Shown here piece after piece: positions 19,885 through 32,069 of a stretch of 64,000 bases of DNA. Below the pieces are notes generated by a model, which was given only the letters and a program-made list of their open reading frames with translations, was not told where the DNA came from and did no database searches. The stretch comes from Effrenium voratum (Eukaryota; Sar; Dinophyceae; Suessiales; Symbiodiniaceae), in NCBI GenBank assembly GCA_963377175.1, contig CAUJNA010002757.1, forward strand, positions 151,501-215,500, in the 5' to 3' direction. Numbering within the stretch: the first letter of the stretch is position 1; each line of letters opens with the position of its first letter. Both the position numbers and the translations under genes were made by a program.

Positions 19885-19976
19885 CTCACTTCCTGAGTTC
19901 CTGCATGCGAAACTTGTTTTTGGAAGGCCCCAAGACATTGCCAAATACATGTCTTGGTTTCCCCTCAGGAAGTGAG
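19885..19976. mobile_element. 92-bp inverted-repeat (MITE-like) element
   Basis: Begins CTCACTTCCTGAG and ends CTCAGGAAGTGAG, a perfect 13-bp terminal inverted repeat. Related copies lie at 35263, 46895 and 52260. No convincing target duplication is visible at this copy. Confidence 0.7.
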
Positions 19977-19979
19977 GTG

Positions 19980-22395
19980 AGAAACGGCCAGGTGGCACAC
20001 TTATAAGCAATCTTGAAAATTGCCCGTCCGTTTGTGGGGTTCTGGGTTAGGTTTCTCTCTTGTCGTTACTCACTTCAACACGGTTAAAGCATGTTAAAGC
20101 GATGCCTTGAGCAAGTCATACTTTCAACCAGTTGGTCTTGGGCCACCGGCGCAGCTCCGTTTCTCAACCCGAATCGGCTGTTCAACCTTTTGGCTTTCCT
20201 TTCTGGATCATTGGATAAATCCCAATGGTTTGCTCTCCCAACAGACAAACGTGGAACCGAACATAGGGGTCCCACAAGGGAGATTCATTTAAACATGACG
20301 TTTTTGGGGGCTCCATGTTAGTTAATGTGCAGGGGGTTTGACGGACCTTAATTCTTTGGTTTCCCAGTTTTCGGAGAGTTGCGTTTAACTAGGCTACCAA
20401 AGGCTTGCTCGTCTCCACACGTGCCAGAGGTCTCTGATTAGCTAGTGTCCAAAGACATGTTTCCAAACAGATCCTGAGACTTGATGCTTTTGTTGTCCCT
20501 TGGGCGGTGATGGGCTTTCAGCCCGACTCACCAAACCTCGCATCTGCGAGAGGCAAGCTTCGCGTGCTAACGCGAGCCAGCGGCTGGGTTCGGCTTATTG
20601 GTCTCAAGCTCCAGTCCAAATCGATCGAAGAAACTAGCGAAAAGACTTCTACCGGAAGCTCGCCAGATGCCAAAACCAGCGACTATCCGTCCACAGGGAC
20701 CCCCGGCTGATCAGCTGTCAAAGGCCCCGGACGAAGCATGTGAAAAGTCCCAAATTGCTGGTCTGGCAGTCTATAGCGCTAGGTAGTGCTGTTTCTGCTG
20801 ATTTGTTCGGCACCGTGTTGGATGATGCCTGGACGCGCGTGAGATAGGACTGCTTGCCGGCACGGGCTTGTCGCAGAAACTGGTTGCCTCATGACCAGAA
20901 CTGCCGCTATGGGAATGCCCAGAGGCGGGCGCTTATGGCGGCAACATGGTGGTGGTGGTCACACTACGTGATGTTTTTTATCGTCAAAGCTTTCTCAGCG
21001 CGCTGCTGGGTGGGAAGGCGTGCGACGCAGTGACATAGCGAGCATGGGTGTCCATGAGTATCTGCCTGCACATTTGGGTGTTCTGCAAAATGCCGCTGGA
21101 GTTTCCGGAAGTGGCTGGGTGGCTGTGGGCAGAGGTGAAGATTTGATGATTGCGGTTGGTGCAGACTGAGTTGTGCCCGAACAAGGTGTGCACTGGGTGC
21201 TTGATGCTTGGGTGTGTTTTTTCTATGGCTACGGTGGCGAGCGGTGTTTTTGCTTACCGCAGCTACGGTTCGGACGCCCATCCTGGCTTTGGCTTTCGGT
21301 ACCCTTGCCGTAGCGGAATAGCAGAATGGTGGGGCCCTGCTAGCACCTTGCGCTTGCAGTTGTGTTCAGGACTGAGATGTTTTGTTTGCGCGTCTTGCGC
21401 GCCTGTACAGGCTTTGGCGAGTTCATGATTGCTTGTGAATGCGGGGCAAGCAGAAGGCGGCCGATGAGGCTGCTCAGCTGGTTGACTATGCCCTGAGCGT
21501 GAGTGGGCCAGGATGCTGACGAAGGCTCATGGAATTTGCTAGACTCTCAGTTGCTTGCCCACAAGGGTCGTGTCTGATATGTGGTGGCTGTTTGCGCCTT
21601 AGGTGCTAAAAGGTGATGCAACGCCGTCAATGTACTGCCCGCAAGGGTGTTCGTGCTGGTTGCCTGCACTTTCAACGGGGCACTGTGGCTCTACTCAAGG
21701 CTTACATTTGCCAGCGTCACGCGATCAGCTGGGCGTTGCGCAGCGCATGATGCAAGGGGAAGCCGAGAAAGGTAATCTGGTAGCTATTGAGGATCGGCCA
21801 AAAGCAAATCCTGATTTGTCAGCATCTACAGAACCAGTCCCACTTTTCCTCCGGCCTATTGGACAATCAGGGAATGGTGTGTTTAGGCGGGAGATCCTAG
21901 TGTCAAGTTCGCCGATATCCAGTTGGCAGGCTGCGGGCGCTGATGAAACCCACTTTCTGCATGTGATTTGCATCTTGTTCCTGACACTGCCACTGGGTGT
22001 CCCCTATGTGCATTTAGGCCCACTCGAACACTTTCACATTCCAGCTTGTCCGTCCCAGCTTGCTTTCCGCACCTGCTGCTATATGGGGCCGCATGTAGCT
22101 TCCTTTTCACTGTGCGTACTTCGCTTAGCAAGCTTCGACACCTGTGTTGGGTCACGTGCGAAAAATGCCCCACACGCTATCCCTTGAAGTTTGGTCAACA
22201 TATCGGCGGTTTATGTTCGCTTGGGAGGGGACATGCCGGCTAACTAGGTCACGAATTCTCGCATGTCCAGTACAAGAGCAGCCTATTCCGGCCGTTGCTC
22301 ACCCAAGTTTCCATTGAAAAGGCTTGCTCTTGAAATATTTGCACAAATTGGCCTTCAAGCCCTTGAAACCAACTGCGTCCCGTTGAGCCGGGGGT
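19980..22395. other. no recognisable gene; several ambiguous open stretches
   Basis: Open frames exist at about 20598-20786 (KKLAKRLLPEARQMPKPAT), 21045-21165 (MGVHEYLPAHLGVLQNAAG) and 21603-22187 (194 codons, containing AQRMMQGEAEKGNLVAIEDR). None has a recognised motif. The longest is about the length expected by chance in a window of this size, though it could be an orphan gene. No repeat family other than the inverted-repeat element was seen. Confidence 0.3.
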
Positions 22396-22399
22396 GCGA

Positions 22400-22543
22400 A
22401 TGTCGGCACCAAAAGCCGGGCCAAAATCGCAGAAGCTGGCGGGCTCCTCCTTTGGCTTCGAGGAGGAAATGACGAAACTCATGGACTTCTTCTTCGAGGC
22501 GAGAATTTCGACGGCCAATGATGGCTTCCCATTCGCTGTTAAA
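22400..22543 (+). CDS. putative first exon, unknown protein
   Basis: An ATG at 22400 starts 48 codons: MSAPKAGPKSQKLAGSSFGF then EEEMTKLMDFFFEARIST. The exon ends AAA before GTGTGTTG (22544), a GT donor followed by a GTTGTT run typical of an intron start. GC-rich codons contrast with the flanks. No domain was recognised and later exons were not found. Confidence 0.4.
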
Positions 22544-25004
22544 GTGTGTTGTTGTTGTTGTTGTTGTTGTTGTTTTTTTCCCGAAAAGGGTGCCGCAAAA
22601 GGTTACATGTATACATAGGCATATAGATCGTCAGCCCCCCTCCCATGATCTACCTTTTCTTTCTTGAAGTGATATATGTCGTATGTATTGGAAACACGCA
22701 TCTTAATTTTCAGACTGCCTGGTGTTGTAGTTTTCCAAGATGGCCCTACCGGGGTCCTAAGGCAAAAAGGCAGCAGGGGCCACTTGTGGCTTGGGCTCCT
22801 GTATGCCTTTGCCAGCGATTCGCCTGGGATTGCCCGGAACCAGGTTTTGGGCGTGCTGAAGATCACACGTGCCTGATTCACAGGATTTTTTAAGAGGGAA
22901 CGCACTTAGCAGGAGGTTGTCAACAACAGCAAATCCCATAGGATTCTTTGGAGGAATTATCCAAACAGCCCGAAAACAAGGGTTGCTATTTTTTTGTTAG
23001 GAAACCAGGCCCCGCTACCCCTCGAATCGCCTAGGGCAATCGTTTATTGAAGGGGACAAAGACATCATATTATAGGGGTACAGGAAACTCTGCAGGAAGG
23101 TTGCAAAACATCCATCAAAAACACGGCCTCAGCCGCGAAACTGTTTGATTGTGAACTGATGTAAGTTGTTTTGGAAGTCCATGTTTCTGATAAACAGCAG
23201 TTGGGAGTCTGTTTTGAGGGGGTACCCGTTTTGATTGGTTTAATTTGTTTGGCGCATGTTGAAAATTAGTTTGGTGTATGTTGAAACAAACCCAGTTTGA
23301 ACCTTTTTGGCCATCCACTCGAGCCTGTCAATCGTGTTTGAACGGGGCTAGCCCCACCCAGGACACCACGAGCCTCGCGGAGCGACATGAGGCCATGGAA
23401 ATCGCACGCAAGCGCCGCGGCCTAACAACTTATGCGGATCAATCCCGCCTGTTTTTAACTGCTATTCTTCGGTCGTGCTTTGTATGTTTTGTTCCTGTGT
23501 GTGTGTGTGTGTTTGCTGGTTTGCTTTTATTAGTTCTTGAATAGGTAGCTGTTTTCCAGGGGTGTTCTATTTTTTTGAGTCACAACAGTAGTAACCGTAT
23601 CTTGTTTGAGTTTCTACACACAAATAAACCGCACGATGCGCCGTTCTCCGTTTTTTCTTAATGCGAATCGACCGGCGCCTTTCGGTGTTGTAAAGTGATC
23701 ATTTGAAGGCAAACTTGATATCACAGTCCAGGTCGTCGGGATGCCTCCCCGCCATAGCCATATCCTGAAAGATGTTTGGCTAAAAGTGGGAGGGTGCCTC
23801 CGTTGAGTTCCATCTGAAAAACTTACGGTCCAAAGCGAATAGTTGCTGCAAGGTTCAAACATAGTCTCACTTCCTGAGTTTCTGGGATTTAAGTCATTTT
23901 TGAGGTTGGACGTTGAAATGACTTTCGCATTAGAGCTGGGGCACAAAAGCTCAGAAAGGCCGAGCCATTCTTCTAATACTGTGCGATTCCTCATTTCTGG
24001 GATTTGGCCCCAGAAACTGCCTGGCTTCGTTTCCACGTGAGGGGGCCTTTTGTCCGACCCCGAACCTTTAGTTCCTGGGCCCCAAAATGGTTGGGGGCCA
24101 AAAATAGGGGGCCAAAGACAGGATACTTAGATGGTCTGGCGAGACCTGCTCGAGGATGCTGCAGAGAGAGAGAGAGGGATGGTCTGGTTTTAGCTAAGTT
24201 GTTAGCAACCGCGGATATGATGTATGTCCCCTAAGTAGGTTGTAACCAGGGATAGCTACCATCTAGCTATCTCCCAGACCTTCGAAGTACCCGGGCTTTT
24301 CCCACTACCAATTTTGCATCTGTGCCGAAGGCATGACCCGTCTCGCTTCGCGAACCCCGAGCACGAGTGACTTGACTTCAAGGTTCGGCTTTCGGTTGAC
24401 CAATTTTAACCGTTTGGCTTTCCCTTGTCGGTCCATTTTTATTCATGGCCCAATTTCCGAAGTGGCCTTGTTTTGGTGGGTTCTTCTTTGGGCAACTGAG
24501 GTGACCAAGAAACAAACTGAGTTTTTTTTCTTGGCTGGTTTCCCCTTTAAACTTACCAAAAAACAGGCACATTCAAAAAAGGACACACGCAGATTGAGTT
24601 GGAACCTGGAGAAACCGCTTGTGTTCAATGTAGACCCCGGATTAAGCAGAGCCCCTGGTCGACCCTGAGAGGTCTTCCAAGGGTTCCCCTTAATCCGGAG
24701 CTAGCATTTTGTTCTAGCAGAAGTTTCTGTTGGGAGAACCAATCTGTTAATTCCACTTCAAGAATTTGAATGGATCAAAGATGGAGGACTCGCTCAACCG
24801 AACATCCAGGTTTAATGATGCCCCTCTCATGTCCTGAACATGCCCTGTTGTATTTCCGGCGTATTCCAGCAGGTGTCCGAATTATACGCATGTATGATAT
24901 GTATATATATATATATATACGTGTATCATCTAGTTCTGTATTTACGTGTCACGTGTTTTGAGGAAACAACATCGGCACCAGCTTGGTATTTTCTCTATTT
25001 GCAG
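22544..25004. other. intron-like or intergenic, scattered weak exon candidates
   Basis: A (GTT) run sits at 22545-22573. Weak open stretches lie at about 22705-22875 (VVFQDGPTGVLRQKGSRG) and 23340-23455 (LAERHEAMEIARKRRGLT). A CTCACTTCCTGAG left end of the inverted-repeat element occurs at 23866 without a clear right end. A short (TA)n run lies near 24903. Nothing is firmly assignable. Confidence 0.3.
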
Positions 25005-25174
25005 AGGCTTGGTACGATCTTGGGTTAGCAAACCTCCTGGTTTTCATGTGGAAGGGCTCCTTCAACCAACTAGGGCAGATGCACTTTTTTCCCATGGCAA
25101 CTCACTGGCTTCAAAGAACCGCTGACTTGAAAAAGAGGCACCCCAACGTGAACCCAGAATCCTTTGCCGGATAG
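25005..25174 (+). CDS. probable terminal exon, unknown protein
   Basis: After a clean acceptor (TTTTCTCTATTTGCAG, ends 25004) the frame reads AWYDLGLANLLVFMWKGSFN then QMHFFPMATHWLQRTADLKK and stops at TAG 25172-25174. The pyrimidine-rich acceptor, protein-like composition and absence of repeats support coding. No family was recognised. It would be the last exon of a plus-strand gene whose earlier exons were not found. Confidence 0.4.
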
Positions 25175-25566
25175 TTGCAGTTTCCATTATAGTAGTGCCC
25201 AGCATGAATGAAATGGACTATTCATAAGAATCCCCCCATTTGGAACCGCCAAGTCAGAGGAATCTGGATCTCTTTGTGCGCAACAGCCCCCGATCTGAAC
25301 CCACGATATTTTTGAATCGAGACTTCGTAGCAGAGACCTTTTGCAGCTTTTTTCGCAGCGCCTAGCGATCCATATTCGCTCCAAGCGAACCTGGGTGCCA
25401 ACTAACCCACATTACATGTTGTTTAATTTGCCTGAAGGGGTATGTTTTCGATTTTGTCCAGGTCCATTTGGCAGCCAAGAACTTCTAATGTATGGACTCT
25501 AACCTTAGCTTTATTCACCGATAGTTATGTCTTCAGCACGGATTCAGCCCCAGGGGTGCAATTTGC

Positions 25567-25878
25567 GTGACCAAGGGCCTGCGAATCGAAGGCAGCTGCG
25601 CTGATGACGAATGCTACCTTAGCTCCCATGTACAGAGATTGGCAGAAGAGGCTGGGATATGTTGTGAGCATTTAAGGCTCGATGTGCGGAGGTTTACCCT
25701 CCCTACACCAAGAGAAGGCACCCGCGGGAGTCTCTTGGAGAGGCCCCGTCTCAGACAGAGTTGGTTATGTGCCGTCATCCGCGGAAAAGGACCGCAGGTC
25801 ATTAGAGCCATCGGCAGCATGCGTTTCTTGACTCCTGTGGAACATGTGATGTTCACCAACGATCGCAAGGGAAAATGA
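25567..25878 (+). CDS. possible exon, unknown protein
   Basis: An open frame of 103 codons ends in TGA. It contains CADDECYLSSHVQRLAEEAG, ICCEHLRLDVRRFTL and VIRAIGSMRFLTPVEHVMF. The composition is charged and balanced, unlike that of the shadow ORFs. The upstream boundary is uncertain (an AG precedes GGGTGCAATTTGCGTGACC at about 25550). No domain was recognised. Confidence 0.35.
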   Translation: MTKGLRIEGSCADDECYLSSHVQRLAEEAGICCEHLRLDVRRFTLPTPREGTRGSLLERPRLRQSWLCAVIRGKGPQVIRAIGSMRFLTPVEHVMFTNDRKGK

Positions 25879-26460
25879 TTCGCTTCAAAATCTTTGCACT
25901 TCCATGATGTCTCAAGCCCTAGTTCCTGTACGCAAAGACCATTTGGGAAGGCCAGCTTGGAGGCCAAGATCAGTCGCTTGGCTTTGAGTTTTGTCATTCC
26001 ACTTGACCGCAAGTCAGTGATGGAAAGAGGGTAGTAAGGAATCCCCCAATGCCATGCGCAGACCCTGGTTTTCCTGATTTTAGGAACCCTTGCGTTTTAG
26101 TTTTGATTGGTGGCTTGGAGATTTTGAACCCCTGGTCCCTACAGAAAGTTAAAGGGCAGCCCCCATAATCTCCAAGCCACCAATCCAATCCACCAATCCA
26201 ATCCACCAACCAGGGGTAAGGTGAATGGTTGTGGGAAACAATGTTTTGTAGAGTGATAGGAGTAGGAATCCCGCTTTGGTATCGCAGAAAGGCCGATATC
26301 CCACATGTGGACATTCGAGGAGCCAAGGAGCCCTGATTGAAATCTGCAAGTGAGAGCCCTAATCACCAAAATCACTCGGCGGTTGGGACTAAATTTGGTG
26401 GCAAGCCCAAAGGCGACTCTCTTATTCTCGCTGGTTCTTTTTTTGGGGAATTTTCTGAAG

Positions 26461-26528
26461 GGATTTTGTGAATGAACTGGAGCAGGATCTGCTGCTGCAT
26501 GAAATAAAGCAACAAGAGGATGGTTCAG
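26461..26528 (+). CDS. short exon encoding an acidic helix, unknown protein
   Basis: 68 nt between a T-rich acceptor (TTTTCTGAAG, ends 26460) and a CAG|GT donor (from 26529). It reads DFVNELEQDLLLHEIKQQED, a probable amphipathic or coiled helix. It is too short to assign. No partner exons were identified. Confidence 0.35.
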
Positions 26529-26529
26529 G

Positions 26530-27240
26530 TCGGGTTTCAGATTAAAGACGACATCCGTTGAAACGAAAGATGCTTGAACTTTGCTGATTGTCCCCTGCAA
26601 ATTCGCATGGAAATCATGGAACCAAAATGGGGGGGGGTCCAAAAAACATAACTTTCATCTTAGCATGTGCTTTGCTTTTCGGCTTCATGTTACCATGTTA
26701 ACTTGTGCTTGGATGCTTTGGGACTCAGCTAAGTAGTCAGTGCAATACTGGTGATCACCCAGTCCCCATTTTGTGATTTACAAGTTGTAACCAGGATTGG
26801 AGACTCCATTTAGTGATTCCCCCAGGCCATCTTAAGCGTGTGCCGGTTCCTGTTTGTGTTTCCAAGGATTTCCACCTCATTTGCGACCTTACCTTTGACG
26901 TGAGCGGAGTCAGCGTGGGGGCCACGTCTCCGAACCCATCGCCGTCTCTGTGCCCAGACGCGAGGGAAGGGGATGACCACCCTCGAGGTTTGTGTTTGTT
27001 GAACTTTTAGGTTGGCGTACAGGGAGACCAAAGCGAGAACCAACATTCTTGGGGTCCGCCTAGTAAGTACAGGCCAAGCAGGATGTGCTCTACATACAAG
27101 CCGCTCTTGCCGCTTGTTAACCAGGGTTTTTGACACACCAAGGAGGGTGGACAGCCAAGATTGTGTCCGCCGACAGTGGTATCACGTGTTATTTAATGGC
27201 CTGCGGCCTGGTTCGCCGCCCCCATACACATTATAATTTC
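26530..27240. other. no recognisable gene
   Basis: Contains a run of G (26628-26637) and open stretches without protein character. Confidence 0.35.
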
Positions 27241-27259
27241 GGCCCGGGCGAGAGAGAAG

Positions 27260-27445
27260 GCACGCGTGCACCGACCTGTTCGCGGACACGAAGACAGACG
27301 CAGATACGTAGACAGACACAGACAGACACAAAGAGACACAGACAGACACGCGGGGGGGGGGGGGTCTTCGCGGACACGAAGACAGACGCAGATGCACGGG
27401 GGGAGGGGGGGGAGGGGGCTGTCGGGGGGGAGGGGGGGGGAGAAC
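27260..27445. repeat. AGAC-rich and G-run low-complexity sequence
   Basis: AGACAGAC/ACAGACAC words with two copies of TTCGCGGACACGAAGACAGA (about 27282 and 27369) are separated by a run of 13 G. They are followed by GGGGGAGGGG tracts. Confidence 0.85.
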
Positions 27446-27447
27446 AT

Positions 27448-27678
27448 CCAGACATCCAGACATCCAGACATCCAGATTCTGAGATCCAGACACCCAGACA
27501 TCCAGAGAGCCAGAGATGCAGAGATCCAGACATCCAGAAATCCAGACATCCAGACATCCAGACATCCAGACATCCAGACATCCAGACATCCAGACACCAG
27601 AGATCCAGAGATCCAGACATCCAGACATCCAGACATCTAGACACCCAGACATCCAGACATCCAGACATCCAGAAATCT
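27448..27678. repeat. AGACATCC 8-bp tandem array
   Basis: About 25 units of AGACATCC with AGAGATCC, AGACACCC and AGAAATCC variants. Eight-base units translate in 24-bp (8-residue) periods in every frame, giving Ser/Cys/Trp or His/Pro/Asp shadows. A (TA)n tract follows at 27708-27735. Confidence 0.93.
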
Positions 27679-28182
27679 AGCCGGCGTATTTTCCCCCAAG
27701 GGACATATATATATGACATATATATATATATACACATAATTATACATAATTGTTTCACATTAAACTTATAGAAAGCATATCAACAAAAGCAACAAAGCGC
27801 CCCCATGCCAAAAGCATGGTCCATTCTGGACCAGGCATGGGGTAGGCGGATTACCTCTCATTTGGGTGAATCCTCCGGATCCACGCACTTGGGGGGTCTG
27901 GCACCCCTCGCATTTCTCCAATGAATATTGCTATCTACCGTTTCTGCGCCCATTCTGTACGGGAAATCAGGGTGGGCTCCTCATCGCTCCCCTCGATCTT
28001 ACTGCACAATGCATTCATGTGCAGGTGATTTCTGCACTTCGCTCAGTATGGTTCTCTGCAATGAGCTCTCGTAATCTCGGTTTTGCGCGTGATGGGTGTC
28101 GGCTCTGGGTGCTCTATTGTTTTCTCGTGCAAATAGTGTGGGGCCTTGAAGAAATACTCTCGAGGTTTGCCCCAGTACCCAC

Positions 28183-28365
28183 CTGACCCCGCATGAGCTT
28201 GCGCCGTGCCTTGTAGGCATTTGTTTCTCGGTCAGTGGCGCATACGACCCGCATGCAACCCGCATATATGTCAAACAATGGATTGCACAGCAAAAATGCG
28301 TAATACTCCGCATGGCCATCGTTTTCGGTCAAAGGCCGTGTGACCCCAGTAGAGTCAAGGGGCGC
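28183..28365 (-). CDS. putative minus-strand exon, unknown protein
   Basis: On the minus strand the frame reads TENDGHAEYYAFLLCNPLFD then IYAGCMRVVCATDRETNAYK and ARRKLMRGQ. It ends in a CAG|GTGGGT donor (donor GT at 28182-28181). Upstream it stays open to about 28371. The peptide is balanced and non-repetitive, with several Cys. No family was recognised. It is the only minus-strand exon candidate outside the transposase at 36.8-38.5 kb. Confidence 0.4.
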
Positions 28366-31300
28366 AAATCAATTTGCGGTGCCCGTAGCCAATATCGTCA
28401 GCTTTAGATTTCCCTTATAACCTCGAGGGAAACCCCCAGGCTATGATGAAATCACGCGATTCGAATCGAGGCGCCAAAGCATCCAAACCGCCATCAAGGC
28501 GCTCACACGCATCTGGTGCAAGTCCCGCAGGCGTTTCGGGCGGACCAGGGGTGGAGTTGTTCACGTTGCTTGGGCCCCCCGCTCAAAAGGTTCGATTCTC
28601 CCCGGCCCACCCCTCGCCCTGCACAACCATATTCCCAAGTTTTGAGGGAATCTGTCTCATCGCACCCCCAAGTCTAGAAACCCTTTTGGGGGTCCGTGTG
28701 GAAACTCCCAAAACGAGGTCAACAAGCAAGCCCTGATTCTGTTTGGTTTCCATGTTGGTGGGATAGTTGAACATCCCTCTTTGGATTGATTCTCGGTGAG
28801 ATAGTTGTTTTTGTTTCGCTGCTAACTGCCAAGTGCTGAGACATTTGGATAATAGCATGTTTGAATTTCCCCAGGAAGCCAGAACCAGGGGATGTGTTGT
28901 TGATGGCGTTGTTTGGATTTCGAGTTTCCCGCAAAAGAACACCCTCCCACGTGCTGGAAGACCATTGTGAATTATCCCTTGCGGGAGGGCAGTTCAACAC
29001 CACTTTCTGGATCAATGTTAGGCGAGTTGTCTTTTGGGGTGATGTTTAAAGTGACTACGTGGCCAGCTAGGGATGCAATCCCCATTTGTGTGGTGTCCTC
29101 GCTTTGCCGGGACCTTTGTTTATACTATGTTATCTTCAGATTCAACTAAAACAGAATTGCATCAAGATATATTGATGTTTTCTGAGAAAACAAAAGCTGA
29201 GGTAGTTTGGCTTGAAAGATAAGCTCAGGGTGCCCTCGAAGACGTCCCGTTCTTGGTTGTCTGCAGCATAAATAATTCTCTGACATGTTTCAGCTGTGTC
29301 TCAAACAAACGGGCATGCTTGGGTGCATGTAAAAAGGACACATGGCCTTCTGATTTTTAGTTTCGGAACCCACCTCAGTGGTTTGCGGTTGCCTGAATGC
29401 CTACAGATTTGTTTTGTCCACCAGAGGTCCGGGTCCCATTGAAATTCACACCCACGCCAAGTCACGTACAAAATGTCTCGCACTCCACGAATTTATCACT
29501 CGCTTTCTTTACGCACGAGGCGATGGGAGAAACGTGACACGATAGCCGGAGATGGCAAGGCTAAGGTTTCAGCAACCAGAGCCTTCCTTTGAAGAGCCGG
29601 ACGGTTTTTTTGAGAACACATGTGTTTCAACCTACAAAAGTTAACATTCAAACCCATCGGCGAGGTTGTGAAAATGTTGGATTTTGTCCATGGTTTGAGC
29701 AAGGGCTGGAATCCCCCAACCCCAGACGTGCCTCAGACAGCTCAGGCCTCGAAGCTGAGGCGGAGTCTGGGTACTCAAAACAGACTTATTTGCCGCGCGG
29801 GCCGAGGGCCAAGCTTCCACTTGGGGTTGGTCATATCACTCCCGGCAAAAGGGAATCCGCAACCAACGTAAGTTAGGATGAACACATCACTGTTTACAGT
29901 CTACCCTGTGATTCGCATGGACAACGATTGGGGGCTCGAAAGAAAATACCATTGCAAGACAGCCCTGCACAGATGTGAAACCCGAAGACGATAAGGGCTG
30001 ACTATCAATGGCAAGAGCACATTGTTAAGCCAGTTTGCCAGTGCTTCATATGGTGGTGGCTGAGGGTGGGGTGGTTCGATTCATTTCAGTTGTTTGGGAA
30101 CAAGTGTGTTGTTGTTGTTTTTCTTTCTTTTTGTGGGGGGGAGACCGACCCATCTCCCGTCCCTGGCCGAGTTTGCGCTATGCCGCCATAAGCAGGGAAT
30201 GGAGTTGGATTTCTCAACTCTGCTGATACCAGGGAACCTTATTCGGGTTTGTCTTTTGTCTGAGGGTACCCTTTGTGCAGGTTGGTTTAAAGGGAATCCA
30301 AAAGGAAACCACCCATTTTGGGGGGGTTCCCTGTTTTTGACACAAACCCGTATATTATCCTTGCCTGGCCACAGGGGTTATCAAAGGACTTGGTCCCCTT
30401 TATTTTTGCCAGGACACCGTTTTGAGCAAGTTGGTTGCAATTGGTACCCTGAGGGAGCCATACCCCTTTGCAAGGGAAGAATCTTTCATTGCGCAGGAGT
30501 TCCCGCCATGGTATCACAGTGGAAAGTGGAAAGGCAATTTTCCTGGAGAAATCTCGGGTTCTGCGGGTAGAACGAGCGAGCTTACCCGTGAAGGTGCTTA
30601 CTGGAACTTGCTTGCTCAGATTCCCCCAACCCCGGTACGAGCCAGTGCACGCCAACAGATCCGGTTGGGGAATCAACCTGCCGTGAGAGATGGCTCACTC
30701 GCGAACAGCATGTAGCGTTTTGAACTGCCGGCCTCCTCTTCGTGCTTGGCAGGCAATGTTTGCCTGCATGGGGGTCATTCGTTTCTCTCACTTCATGAGT
30801 TCCTGGACGATACACGTTTTGGACAGATGGGACATCTGCAAAGTTTTGGCTTTCGCGCAAGTTCCAGCAGACGGTGAGGGAAGGGGAGAAGAGGCGGTAT
30901 TCACAGAATTGCACATAGGTTGCTCCTGTAACCCCGTGAAAAATCAACCAGACCAGCTTATGTTGGAATTTGGTGGCTTTCCTTCTTCCGCTCGCTGTGA
31001 AAGAGTCTAATGGGAGCAACCCTGTCTCACCGAGAGCCATTGCTCAGTGCGCGAGTGCGCTACGGCAGGCTTTTCAGATTTAATGAAAGTGACCTTACGG
31101 CCCCCTTGCACCCAACACGCATTCTCACAGACCTAAGCCTGTTTGAGTTGTTGGACTTCATACTTTGTGGGGACCATTTCAGCGGCACCAAAAGTTGGAT
31201 CACATCAGTCAATCCACTTGCTTTAGTGATCCAAATAGGCCAAAAAAGCAGAGTGGGGGAGCCTGCGGTTTCCTCCTGGTTCGAATCGGGCAGGCAAAGG

Positions 31301-31985
31301 CCATTTGTTTCTCACGCGAATCCTGGCCAGCCACTTGGGTCGGGGGAAATTTCGGGGGGGAGCTCCGTTTGGAACCTTGCAGGAAAAGGAAACCCCTTTT
31401 TGGGCTGGATTGGTTTGGCTTTGTTTGGATATCAGTCAAGCCCTGGTTCTTCAGGGATTCGCGGCGAGAATCTGAGTTCTGGTCTTTGCCCATGGTTGTG
31501 GAAGGCTCGGGATTTTTGTGCACTTTCCATGATAACACGAGGACGGGAACCGGCATCCCCAGTTTGGTGCAAAAGGTGGTGTTCCACAACATTCCACAAC
31601 CATGTCATTGCCCTGTCGCAGTTCCCACGCCACAGCTGTGCGGAGGTTCCCACACACTGAGGAGAAGAAAAGCGCCGAGCGACGAAGCCCGAAAATACTC
31701 TCACCCCCCTATTCATAAATACGGGTCCCCCCCCCCTCCCCCAATTATAAAAAAGATCCTCCCAAAAGTATATCATTTTTTTAATTGGTTTTTTTGGGGT
31801 TGGGTTTTTGTGCTTTTCCAACAATGTGAGGGTTCACATAGGATTTGGAGGAAATGGATTGAATTGTAAGGTCCGCAAGTACGCGGTTTAATAATCAAAC
31901 TTTATGTATCATTCTATTTGTTTTTCAGTTTACTGGTTGTTTGCAGCCAGGCAGGCTAGGTAATTAATTAGCCAGCATGTACGGA
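28366..31985. other. no firm gene; dispersed-repeat words and weak exon candidates
   Basis: A B-box-like GGTTCGATTCTCC lies at 28588. Weak open stretches occur at 28443-28550 (SNRGAKASKPPSRRSHAS), 29665-29790 (VVKMLDFVHGLSKGWNPP) and 30860-31005. CTCACTTCATGAG (30787), a left end of the inverted-repeat element, has no clear right end. Words such as GGTTTAAAGGGAATCC (30285) recur elsewhere in the window. Confidence 0.3.
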
Positions 31986-31989
31986 TAAG

Positions 31990-32068
31990 CAACCTTTTGG
32001 GGAAGCAACCTTTTGGGGAACCCACCTTTTGGGGAAAAACCTTTTGGGGAACCCACCTTTTTAAAAGT
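31990..32068. repeat. 16-bp tandem repeat
   Basis: Five copies of CCTTTTGGGG spaced about 16 bp (about 31993, 32009, 32025, 32040, 32056), alternating with AAGCAA and AACCCA spacers. Confidence 0.85.
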
Positions 32069-32069
32069 A

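Noticed and set aside
21603..22187. 194-codon plus-strand ORF as a real gene
   Set aside because: It is not repeat-derived, but no motif, splice signal or codon bias separates it from chance; it is kept only as a note in the region entry.
27182..27758. ORFs with LDVWMSGC or HPDIQTSR repeats
   Set aside because: They are translations of the AGACATCC 8-bp array.
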